6,760 nt of DNA. Source: Dehalococcoidia bacterium. Its GTDB lineage: Bacteria; Chloroflexota; Dehalococcoidia; GIF9; AB-539-J10. This document shows, in pieces, positions 1 through 5,341 of the stretch (position 1 is the first letter of the stretch; every line of letters begins with the position of its first letter). Location of the stretch: contig DAOUTC010000066.1 of NCBI GenBank assembly GCA_030626915.1, positions 1 to 6,760 of the forward strand, read 5' to 3'. Both the position numbers and the translations under genes were made by a program. The notes beneath the pieces are model-generated. The model was not told where the DNA came from. It made no database searches and saw only the letters and a list, made by a program, of their open reading frames with translations.

Positions 1-2
1 AG

Positions 3-76
3 CGCGCCTAGAGGGATTCGAACCCACGACCCCCGGTTCCGAAGACCGGTGCTCTTGTCCGCTGAGCTATAGGCGC
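3..76 (-). tRNA. tRNA-Arg (anticodon TCG)
   Basis: Read on the minus strand this folds as a complete cloverleaf of 74 nt. The seven-base acceptor arms (70-76 and 4-10) are perfectly complementary and the discriminator G is at position 3. The anticodon stem CCGGT/ACCGG encloses the loop CTTCGGA, which puts anticodon TCG at 40-42 and reads CGA arginine codons. A canonical GGTTCGAATCC T-arm is present. The bases after the discriminator are CT, so CCA is not encoded and must be added after transcription. It lies 3 nt downstream of the tRNA-His gene and is very likely co-transcribed with it. Confidence 0.96.
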
Positions 77-79
77 AAG

Positions 80-153
80 GGTGAACGGTGGGATTTGAAC
101 CCACGATCTCCAGGGCCACAACCTGGCGCCTTAACCACTGGGCTACGCTCACC
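80..153 (-). tRNA. tRNA-His (anticodon GTG)
   Basis: Minus-strand cloverleaf with acceptor arms at 146-152 and 81-87 containing one G-T wobble pair. The anticodon stem CCAGG/CCTGG encloses the loop TTGTGGC, giving anticodon GTG at 117-119. The T-arm is GGTTCAAATCC. The base before the acceptor (153) gives G-1 and the discriminator (80) is C73, the extra G-1:C73 pair diagnostic of bacterial tRNA-His and its synthetase. No CCA is encoded. It is the first gene of a two-tRNA transcript with tRNA-Arg. Confidence 0.96.
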
Positions 154-165
154 ACAAACATAGAT

Positions 166-195
166 ATTATACTTGATAATCGCCAATGCTTTCAA
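166..195 (-). promoter_or_regulatory. Sigma-70-type promoter of the tRNA-His/Arg pair
   Basis: On the minus strand, TTGAAA (190-195) and a consensus TATAAT (166-171) are separated by 18 bp and end about 12 bp before the tRNA-His 5' end. The match and position are good for a stable-RNA promoter. The -35 hexamer lies inside one copy of the TTTCAATTAA direct repeat. Confidence 0.7.
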
Positions 196-221
196 TTAAA
201 AGGCCGCTTAATAGCACCTCT

Positions 222-336
222 ATGTCATTCTGAGCCCTTCGCTTCCTGTCATTCTGAGCCTAGCGAAGAATCTGATAACGCTCAGGATAAACTCAGCGAA
301 GAATCTAGACCCTTCGCTACCGCTCAGGGTAACAGA
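222..336. repeat. Dispersed 'TCATTCTGAG / AGCGAAGAATCT' repeat element
   Basis: This noncoding stretch is built of nested short repeats. TGTCATTCTGAGCC occurs at 223-236 and 247-260, AGCGAAGAATCT at 262-273 and 295-306, CCCTTCGCT at 235-243 and 310-318, and CGCTCAGGATAA / CGCTCAGGGTAA at 279-290 and 321-332. The two ends are imperfect inverted repeats: CTGT..CTGAG on the left matches the reverse complement of CTCAGGGTAACAG on the right. In translation it gives the familiar spurious 'HSEPSEES' peptides seen in many uncultured bacterial genomes. TTTCAATTAA occurs just outside both sides (190-199 and 348-357). It is probably a REP- or MITE-like noncoding element, and its hairpins could end transcription of the neighbouring minus-strand gene. 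Confidence 0.7.
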
Positions 337-353
337 ATAAACAGTCTTTTCAA

Positions 354-1544
354 TTAAGGTAGCAAATGTGGGGCAAAAAGGAGCAATACACCCAGAACGA
401 GTAATATCGTCCCACCTAATGGTCTGCAATACTTTGCGAATCTGTCTCCCAGGCTGGAAGTCATAGCAAAAGCAGCCGAGCCAAAAATAATGAGAGCAGT
501 AAGCATAAAAAAGAAATCATACAGCAGGATGTAGGCATAATATCGAAGAGTTGAAAGATTACTTAAAGATAGAACGTGAGTAAAAATCGCCGGAAGCGCT
601 GCAGAGCAGAGGAATTCAATAGAATTTACCACAAAAGCAAGAACTACGATTCCTGCTATCGTGGCTAAGGTTAAGGGGGAAAGGACAACCTTCTCTATTC
701 TGGTCATGGTTTTCTTTCTGGACTCTTCATCTCCGACTTCACAGACAATGGCCCCCTTTGTTTTTATGAATTCCCTTACATTCAGTACCCCTGCACCCAG
801 GGCTACCAATCCAATCACTATTGTCACCGGTCTAAAATAGCCGATTAACAGGAAAGCATTAAGCCACGCTGTCATAAAGAGGAAATATAACACCCCTGAG
901 GCGAAAACAAAGGAGCCAACAAGCAGCCATATTTTTCTTTTGTCTTTTAAGGTTATTACTAAGGATATGAGGTAGGCAAGCACCCACAGGGCACAAGGAT
1001 TGAAGCCATCAACAAGTCCCAGAATTACAGCCAAACTGGGAAGGGAATAGTCTGAAAGCTTTATCGTACCTATTATAGGCAATGCTATCTTATCTTCCGG
1101 CTCTTTCACACCTGCTTCAGGACAATTGCCTGCTAAGCATTGTTGTAAGACCTCCTCGATTTTCGCGCCAGTTGTTTCCCTTGATTCCCAACCTAGAAAA
1201 ACTTGCCCCTCGAAAATTGTTACCGGGAAGTCCAGTTGCTCGTCTTTTGCTCCTACATCGGCCAGCATTTCTGTTAGTAGAGCAGACCCTTCAGGTTCCC
1301 CAGCATTGTGATAAATGACATCAATTGAGTATGTATTGGCTAACTTTTCATTAAATGGCTTTTGTTCATCACAATGTGGACAGGTTGGAAGGTGAAAGAA
1401 ATGAACCTTAAAGCCTTCACCTGTAATTGGTTTTGCAGGTTCCTGACCCGTAAATAGAAGGATTGTACCTAAGATTATTAAAGATACGACCAAGTATCTC
1501 TTGAAGGAGTCTTGATAAAATTTTCTCCAGAAATTAGTCCACAT
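354..1544 (-). CDS. Membrane-anchored thioredoxin-CcdA (DsbD-type) fusion protein
   Basis: With the ATG at 1542-1544 the product has 396 residues. A signal-anchor helix (about 17-32) is followed by an extracytoplasmic thioredoxin/glutaredoxin-like domain (about 44-135) with the redox motif CPHC at 55-58 and a cis-proline at 107 in FPVTIF. A further cysteine pair sits at 136/141. A polytopic CcdA/DsbD-like domain (about 168-395) follows, with NPC184 in its first helix and LC313SAALP in a later one, which are the positions of the electron-carrying cysteine pair in DsbD/CcdA. It likely moves reducing equivalents from cytoplasmic thioredoxin to proteins outside the membrane. DsbD has an extra N-terminal domain and a C-terminal thioredoxin; here one thioredoxin domain precedes the membrane part. 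The start is uncertain: upstream TTG (1601) and GTG (1574) codons are in frame, and none has a convincing ribosome site. The gene diverges from arsR and its stop codon lies inside a TTTCAATTAA direct repeat. Confidence 0.85.
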   Translation of the reverse strand: MWTNFWRKFYQDSFKRYLVVSLIILGTILLFTGQEPAKPITGEGFKVHFFHLPTCPHCDEQKPFNEKLANTYSIDVIYHNAGEPEGSALLTEMLADVGAKDEQLDFPVTIFEGQVFLGWESRETTGAKIEEVLQQCLAGNCPEAGVKEPEDKIALPIIGTIKLSDYSLPSLAVILGLVDGFNPCALWVLAYLISLVITLKDKRKIWLLVGSFVFASGVLYFLFMTAWLNAFLLIGYFRPVTIVIGLVALGAGVLNVREFIKTKGAIVCEVGDEESRKKTMTRIEKVVLSPLTLATIAGIVVLAFVVNSIEFLCSAALPAIFTHVLSLSNLSTLRYYAYILLYDFFFMLTALIIFGSAAFAMTSSLGDRFAKYCRPLGGTILLVLGVLLLFAPHLLP

Positions 1545-1643
1545 ATATTTGTTTATTGCATCTGTAGATGCCACTCCGCCTCTGAAGTTTAGCTCTAGCA
1601 AGCAGGATATGGCAACATTCCGCTTCTTTTAGTCTCTTCTGGA

Positions 1644-1673
1644 ATTTTATTCAGTGCCACAAGAGTCTGTTGA
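1644..1673 (-). promoter_or_regulatory. Weak candidate promoter for the thioredoxin-CcdA gene
   Basis: On the minus strand, TCAACA (1668-1673) and TAAAAT (1644-1649) lie 18 bp apart, upstream of the possible starts at 1601, 1574 and 1544. The -35 box overlaps the -35 box of the arsR promoter on the other strand. That would make the promoters back-to-back and could couple their activity. The hexamer matches are only moderate (4/6 and 5/6). Confidence 0.25.
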
Positions 1674-1698
1674 CAGAAAAATCTCACAGTGATACTAT
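1670..1698 (+). promoter_or_regulatory. arsR promoter
   Basis: A perfect TTGACA (1670-1675) and TACTAT (1693-1698, 4/6 of the consensus) are separated by 17 bp, 37 bp before the arsR ATG. The -10 overlaps the left arm of the inverted repeat at 1696-1717, the expected layout for autorepression by ArsR. Confidence 0.6.
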
Positions 1699-1717
1699 AT
1701 GCGGAAATGTGCATATA
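1696..1717. promoter_or_regulatory. ArsR operator (inverted repeat)
   Basis: A perfect inverted repeat TATATGC-N8-GCATATA lies between the -10 box and the arsR start. ArsR/SmtB repressors bind AT-rich dyads of this size as dimers and are released by metalloid binding. The core ATGTGCATA (1707-1715) recurs upstream of the permease at 2115-2123, supporting a shared recognition sequence. Confidence 0.65.
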
Positions 1718-1734
1718 ATCAAGGAATTTAGAGA

Positions 1735-2085
1735 ATGCGGAACCTAGTCAAAGCTTTTAGAGCTCTATCTTGCGAGACCAGGATCAGGATTTTGAAAGTC
1801 CTCCTGGAAAGGGAATGCTGCGTTTGTGAGATAATGCAGGCACTGGACATCTCTCAGTCCCGCGCCTCACGCAATCTGGGCATACTCGAGGATGCTGGAT
1901 TTATTAAGTCCAGAAGAGAGGGGTTATGGATAGTCTACTCTATTGATGAACAAACGATGAATAAGTATGCTGCCTCTTTAGCTGAGATGCTCCGTGGTTC
2001 CCTTGCCAACGGAGAGATTATATATCAGGACAGAGAGAGGCTAAGCCACGCTGTGCGAATTGGCCCCAGAGCAATACACAAATGA
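1735..2085 (+). CDS. arsR: ArsR/SmtB-family arsenic-responsive repressor
   Basis: The 116-residue protein has the size and layout of ArsR repressors, with a winged helix-turn-helix at about 35-65 whose recognition helix is in the SQSRASRNLGIL segment. The segment ECCVCEI (27-33) matches the classic ELCVCDL metal-site motif. C29 and C31 correspond to the two As(III)-binding cysteines of the plasmid ArsR type, and C28 and C13 are extra thiols nearby. It should bind the dyad just upstream and derepress on binding trivalent arsenicals (or antimonite). The ATG at 1735 is supported by AAGGA at 1721-1725 with 9 nt spacing. It is the first gene of the cluster, 63 bp ahead of the permease. Whether it senses inorganic As(III) or methyl/aryl arsenite cannot be told from the sequence. 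Confidence 0.92.
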   Translation: MRNLVKAFRALSCETRIRILKVLLERECCVCEIMQALDISQSRASRNLGILEDAGFIKSRREGLWIVYSIDEQTMNKYAASLAEMLRGSLANGEIIYQDRERLSHAVRIGPRAIHK

Positions 2086-2095
2086 TTTTTTCTTT

Positions 2096-2125
2096 TTGAC
2101 AATTATATTTGATTATGTGCATAAG
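2096..2125 (+). promoter_or_regulatory. Candidate second promoter with ArsR-like operator, ahead of the permease
   Basis: TTGACA (2096-2101) is followed after 18 bp by CATAAG (2120-2125, 4/6). The palindrome TTATG-TG-CATAA (2113-2124) overlaps this -10 and shares the 9-mer ATGTGCATA with the dyad upstream of arsR. This suggests that the permease-to-arsG block has its own ArsR-controlled promoter in addition to read-through from arsR. Confidence 0.45.
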
Positions 2126-2148
2126 TGCTTCTAGTCTAAGGAAATCGG

Positions 2149-3192
2149 ATGGCTGAACAACTTTTACTGGCCGGACTAAATGCCCTGAAGGAATATGTTG
2201 CCTTGCATATGCTCACCTGCCTCGTTCCGGCATTCCTCTTAGCTGGAGCAATAGTATCCTTTGTCTCCCGGGAGACAATTATTGGCTATCTGGGCAGCGC
2301 TGCGAGCAAGATCAAATCCTTTGCCATCGCTGGCGGCGGAAGTTTCTTTGTGTCAGTTTGCTCGTGCACTGTCATCCCTGTTGCTAGCGGCATTTATCAT
2401 GGAGGGGCTGGAATTGGTCCCGCCTTCATCCTTCTCTGGGTCGCTCCAGCAGCTAACATATTAGCTCTGGTCTATACCGGTTCAATTCTTGGGCCGCAAA
2501 TGGTTATAGCCAGAATAGTAGCTGCTCTCTCAATGTCCTTTATTGTTGGTGGGGTGATGCTCTTTGCCTTTCGCAAGGAAGAGCAAGAAAGGGCGCTAAC
2601 CATCCGAACTTCTGGTGGAAAGATGATGACCAGAAAGGACATTATTCTGCTCTTACTATTAGTTGTCACCCTTTTGGCTCCCAATTATGCCGTGAGAGGA
2701 GGCTCTTACTTAGCTAAGGTTTATGTATGGGCAGGAGCAACAGCAGTAGCTGCTCTTTATGCCTGGAGGGTTAAAAGCCGGGACGAGATAAAGGGATGGC
2801 TAAAAGAGTCGTGGTGGTTTGTGCGCACAATACTCCCTTTCCTTCTAATTGGCGTGTTTATAGTCGGAATTATTGGTGCTGTTCTGCCACAAGAATGGAT
2901 AGAGACCTGGCTGGGTGGAGCCGGGCTAAGACAGTCTTTCCTGGCCACTATGATTGGGGCGGTAACCTACTTTGCCACTATGACTGAGGCTCCATTTGTG
3001 GATACCCTGATGGGGCTGGGCATGGGCAAAGGTCCCGCTTTAGCTTTGTTACTTACCGGTCCCGGCATCAGCTTGCCTAATTGGTTGGCTATAGGAAAGG
3101 TATTTGGATTTAAGAAGGCTCTGGTTTACATCCCGGTTATCATTATCCTGGGAACTCTGGTGGGCTGGGTAGCCGGTTTCATCTTTTCATGA
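2149..3192 (+). CDS. ArsP-type permease (PF03773/DUF318 family)
   Basis: This 347-residue polytopic membrane protein has about nine or ten hydrophobic helices and a short charged cytoplasmic stretch (about 142-160) in the middle. The motif CSCTVIP at 71-77, followed by a glycine-rich SGIYHGGAGIGPA segment, is characteristic of the ArsP/YraQ permease family. A second family-like block, TEAPFVDTLMGLGMGKGPA, starts near residue 279, with TGPGISLPN at about 303-311. Characterised ArsP members export trivalent methyl- and aromatic arsenicals, and the vicinal cysteines are thought to engage the arsenic. Its position behind an arsenic-type repressor supports that role here. The family is broad and many members have unknown substrates. 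The ATG is preceded by AAGGA (2138-2142) with 6 nt spacing. Confidence 0.85.
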   Translation: MAEQLLLAGLNALKEYVALHMLTCLVPAFLLAGAIVSFVSRETIIGYLGSAASKIKSFAIAGGGSFFVSVCSCTVIPVASGIYHGGAGIGPAFILLWVAPAANILALVYTGSILGPQMVIARIVAALSMSFIVGGVMLFAFRKEEQERALTIRTSGGKMMTRKDIILLLLLVVTLLAPNYAVRGGSYLAKVYVWAGATAVAALYAWRVKSRDEIKGWLKESWWFVRTILPFLLIGVFIVGIIGAVLPQEWIETWLGGAGLRQSFLATMIGAVTYFATMTEAPFVDTLMGLGMGKGPALALLLTGPGISLPNWLAIGKVFGFKKALVYIPVIIILGTLVGWVAGFIFS

Positions 3193-3229
3193 AGAAAAAG
3201 TAAATTAAAAATTGAAGGAGGTAATATAA

Positions 3230-3496
3230 ATGAAGGTTACATTAAAAGTTTTTCACTCCACTCCCGCCTGTGCAAAATGTAAGGAAGTGGAGAAAATAGC
3301 TACAAAGGTGGCCGAGAGGTATCCCGGGCAGGTAGAGGTAACCAAATTTCCTGCCATATCTGATGAAGGAAGGAGATATGGCATTATGCTTACACCTGGT
3401 GTAGTAATAAATGACAAGGTTATAGCTACAGGGAAAATCATCTCCGAAGGTGAATTAGAAAAGGCAATTAAGAAAGAGTTAGGAGGTGAGTCATGA
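3230..3496 (+). CDS. Small thioredoxin-like protein with CAKC motif
   Basis: This is an 88-residue cytoplasmic protein with no signal peptide and a compact thioredoxin/glutaredoxin fold of the small archaeal/bacterial 'TM0996/MTH895' type. The redox-active CAKC is at 14-17 after the first strand, and the cis-proline is P56 in LTPGVVIND. It probably shuttles electrons by dithiol exchange inside the cell. A near-perfect ribosome site AAGGAGGT (3215-3222) lies 7 nt before the ATG and is the strongest in the operon, so this protein may be made in excess. Its stop overlaps the next start (ATGA, 3493-3496), indicating translational coupling. Natural partners could be the membrane carrier encoded by arsG or the permease; this is inference from linkage. 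Confidence 0.85.
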   Translation: MKVTLKVFHSTPACAKCKEVEKIATKVAERYPGQVEVTKFPAISDEGRRYGIMLTPGVVINDKVIATGKIISEGELEKAIKKELGGES

Positions 3497-3756
3497 CAGT
3501 AAAAATGGAAGTATTCAGCGGAGACCCACCCTGTCCAGGATGCCTTGCTATCCTAGCGCTTGCAGACGAGTTTGCCCGAAAGTATAAGGACAAGCTGGAG
3601 GTAATCAAACTTATTGGGGAGGAAGCCACGGCTAAATTTGAGCAGTATAAGCTTGCTTGTGTGCCGACAATCGTCATTAACGAGAAGATAAGAATTGAAG
3701 GGATATGTCCCAGCCGAACCACTTTAGGCAATGCATTAAGGGAGGGCGGTCTATGA
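3493..3756 (+). CDS. Small thioredoxin-like protein with CPGC motif and extra cysteines
   Basis: This 87-residue cytoplasmic thioredoxin-fold protein has CPGC at 14-17 and cis-proline P58 in CVPTIVIN. Two more cysteines are present: C56, two residues before the cis-proline, and C72 in the turn GICPS near the C-terminal helix. In the glutaredoxin fold both places lie close to the active site, so up to four thiols may cluster there. It is the same length as the following gene product and shares the ICPS/VCPS block and the ALRE(G/A)GL ending with it, which points to tandem duplication. Starts and stops overlap on both sides (ATGA at 3493 and 3753). Probable role: dithiol donor or trivalent-arsenic carrier in the ars pathway. 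Confidence 0.83.
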   Translation: MTVKMEVFSGDPPCPGCLAILALADEFARKYKDKLEVIKLIGEEATAKFEQYKLACVPTIVINEKIRIEGICPSRTTLGNALREGGL

Positions 3757-4016
3757 GCAAAGTAAAGATAGAGGCGTTTTTATCAATTCCAACCTGCTCC
3801 GGTGGTGTCAGCCTGTCCAAATTACTTAAGGAGATCGAAGAGGAATTTGGAGATAAGGTGGAGGTAATTACTTATAAAGGACGCAACGAGTTATTTGAGA
3901 GATACAATCTAACCGCAGCACCGGCAGTAATTATTGGAGAGCTAGTTAGAATAATGGGGGTCTGCCCCAGTAAAGAGTCCTTAATTTCCGCTCTGCGTGA
4001 AGCTGGACTGGAATAA
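3753..4016 (+). CDS. Degenerate thioredoxin-like paralogue with CSGG in place of CxxC
   Basis: This 87-residue protein is homologous to its upstream neighbour. The motif position reads CSGG (15-18), so the resolving cysteine is replaced by glycine, a change one base away (TGT to GGT). The nucleophilic C15, the cis-proline P57 (AAPAVIIG) and the C-terminal C71 in GVCPS are kept. It cannot cycle a normal CxxC disulfide. It could work as a monothiol protein, use C15-C71, or hold a metalloid. I chose the ATG at 3753 because it overlaps the preceding stop (ATGA) and aligns with the paralogue; an in-frame ATG at 3705 would only add residues overlapping the previous gene. Confidence 0.8.
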   Translation: MSKVKIEAFLSIPTCSGGVSLSKLLKEIEEEFGDKVEVITYKGRNELFERYNLTAAPAVIIGELVRIMGVCPSKESLISALREAGLE

Positions 4017-4017
4017 A

Positions 4018-4482
4018 ATGAATACACTAGTCAACCCAAAGGGGTGGATTCCTTTGCTTCTCATGCTGGTAGTCGGGTTGCTTTGCTCCTGTGGAAGCCC
4101 TGCTTCTATAGCACCTCCAACTTCAGACGCGCCTTCGGTCGCGGCTGACAGGGTTGAGGTTATCTATTTTCATCGGACACAGCGCTGCGGTGGCTGCATC
4201 TATGCGGAAGACGGCATCCGGTATACAGTGGAAACTTACTTTGCCGATGAGCTGGCTAGTGGCAAAGTGACTTTTAAGGTGCTCAATGTAGAGGATAAGG
4301 AAAACGCTACCATTGTCAAGAAATATGGTGCTTTTACCTCATCCCTGTTTATAAACACAATAAGAGGTGGCACTGACCACATCGAAGAGGTGACAGATAT
4401 CTGGCTCCTCCTGGGCAATGACGAGGCGTTCGTCGAGGTAGTGAAGAGCAAGATTGAGAAAAGCCTCAAAGAGCTAGGCTGA
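4018..4482 (+). CDS. arsF: ArsF-like extracytoplasmic thioredoxin-fold lipoprotein
   Basis: This 154-residue protein starts with a lipoprotein signal: hydrophobic 11-22 followed by LCSC, with C25 the likely lipidated residue. A proline/serine linker leads to a thioredoxin-like domain (about 45-150) with CGGC at 57-60 in the context YFHRTQRCGGC. The body resembles the ArsF family, annotated as a subunit of nitrophenyl-arsenical nitroreductase. In Shewanella putrefaciens ArsE and ArsF reduce nitroaromatic arsenicals and ArsG exports the amino products. The usual cis-proline is absent (FTSSLFI). The ATG at 4018 lies 1 nt after the previous stop; an upstream GTG (3997) is possible but would put charged residues before the signal. 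It overlaps arsG by 1 nt (TGATG). The family match is from memory of its sequence pattern. Confidence 0.75.
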   Translation: MNTLVNPKGWIPLLLMLVVGLLCSCGSPASIAPPTSDAPSVAADRVEVIYFHRTQRCGGCIYAEDGIRYTVETYFADELASGKVTFKVLNVEDKENATIVKKYGAFTSSLFINTIRGGTDHIEEVTDIWLLLGNDEAFVEVVKSKIEKSLKELG

Positions 4483-5198
4483 TGGATTTAGGTGGTATAG
4501 TGCACCAGCTCTCCGAGAGCTTTAATATTCCAGTGCTTTCAGCACTGCTTCTGGGGTTACTAACTGCAATTAGTCCCTGTCCGATGGCCACTAACATTGC
4601 TGCCATAGCATATGTCAGTCGCAAAGTAACAGACCGCAAGTACGCTGTTATGACCGGGATGCTCTATACACTGGGGCGCATGCTTTCCTATTCCATACTT
4701 GGCATCCTGATCATCGTGGTAGGGCTCGAGATCCCCGGGGTCGCTTCATTTCTTCAGGATTTTGGCGAGCGAATCTTAGGGCCACTTCTGATTGTGGTAG
4801 GGCTGATAATGCTGAACATCAACAAGTTTTCTTTTAGTCTGGGAGGCGGGAAGCTATCTTCAATAGGGGGAAAGGTTGCTGATTGGGGGATGATAGGTGG
4901 ATTCCTCTTAGGTGCTCTTTTTGCCCTAGCCTTTTGCCCCTACAGCGCTGTCCTGTTCTTCGGAGTATTGATACCTTTAGCCCTCAAATCTAGTGGCGGT
5001 GTGATGCTGCCGGCGGTATTTGCCATCGGCACCGGGCTGCCTGTTTTGGTATTTGGCACGCTTCTATCCGTTGGCGTGGCCAGGGTTTCCACCTGGCTTA
5101 ACACGCTCACTCGCGCTGAGAAAATCGTTCGCGTGGTAGTTTCCATTATCTTTATAGGGGTGGGAATATATTATGTGGTATTGTGGATTCAGACTTGA
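4482..5198 (+). CDS. arsG: ArsG-like / CcdA-superfamily six-helix membrane protein
   Basis: This 238-residue protein has six predicted helices (about 17-44, 56-80, 98-114, 138-165, 172-198, 217-235). It carries ISPCPMATNIAAIAY in helix 1 (C33) and AFCPYS in helix 4 (C152). The length, the first motif and its place directly after arsF match the ArsG family of aromatic amino-arsenical efflux permeases. The fold belongs to the DsbD/CcdA-LysE-like superfamily, and the two cysteines occupy the same places as the electron-carrying pair of CcdA. It could therefore be an exporter, a transmembrane electron carrier feeding the CGGC of ArsF, or both. It is translationally coupled to arsF (TGATG) and is the last gene of the operon. 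Confidence 0.78.
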   Translation: MDLGGIVHQLSESFNIPVLSALLLGLLTAISPCPMATNIAAIAYVSRKVTDRKYAVMTGMLYTLGRMLSYSILGILIIVVGLEIPGVASFLQDFGERILGPLLIVVGLIMLNINKFSFSLGGGKLSSIGGKVADWGMIGGFLLGALFALAFCPYSAVLFFGVLIPLALKSSGGVMLPAVFAIGTGLPVLVFGTLLSVGVARVSTWLNTLTRAEKIVRVVVSIIFIGVGIYYVVLWIQT

Positions 5199-5287
5199 GT
5201 GTTTGGCAAAGGGAATGAAGCGATGAGGAGTATGCTGCTTCGATGATTTACATTCTTGAGGCCTAAACCAAATGCTCATTTTCTTCG

Positions 5288-5316
5288 TTGTATATTTTGA
5301 AAGTCGAAGTTATAAA
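5288..5316 (+). promoter_or_regulatory. Candidate promoter for the DUF5667-like gene
   Basis: TTGTAT (5288-5293) and TATAAA (5311-5316, 5/6) are 17 bp apart, 25 bp before the ATG at 5342. The -35 match is weak (3/6). The 143-bp gap after arsG holds no convincing terminator; only a weak GAAGC/GCTTC pairing (5217-5241) is seen. Confidence 0.35.
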
Positions 5317-5341
5317 ACACTAAAGTAGGAGGGATAAAAAC

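Noticed and set aside
88..429. Open frames of 89 and 69 codons on either strand over the tRNA-His gene and the repeat element
   Set aside because: They run through a tRNA or are made of the repeat itself (HSEPSEES-like peptides), and have no ribosome site.
1666..1677. Small palindrome TCTGT-TG-ACAGA over the arsR -35 box
   Set aside because: It has no second copy near the permease promoter and does not resemble the shared ATGTGCATA core, so I do not call it an operator.
3193..3229. Possible separate promoter between permease and first thioredoxin gene
   Set aside because: The 37-bp gap holds only an A-rich stretch and a strong ribosome site, with no paired -35/-10 boxes.
3705..3752. N-terminal extension of the third thioredoxin-like protein
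   Set aside because: It overlaps the end of the preceding gene, does not align with the paralogue, and the ATGA-coupled start at 3753 fits better.
5217..5241. Possible terminator after arsG (GAAGC...GCTTC)
   Set aside because: The stem has only five or six pairs, the loop is about 15 nt, and no T-run follows.
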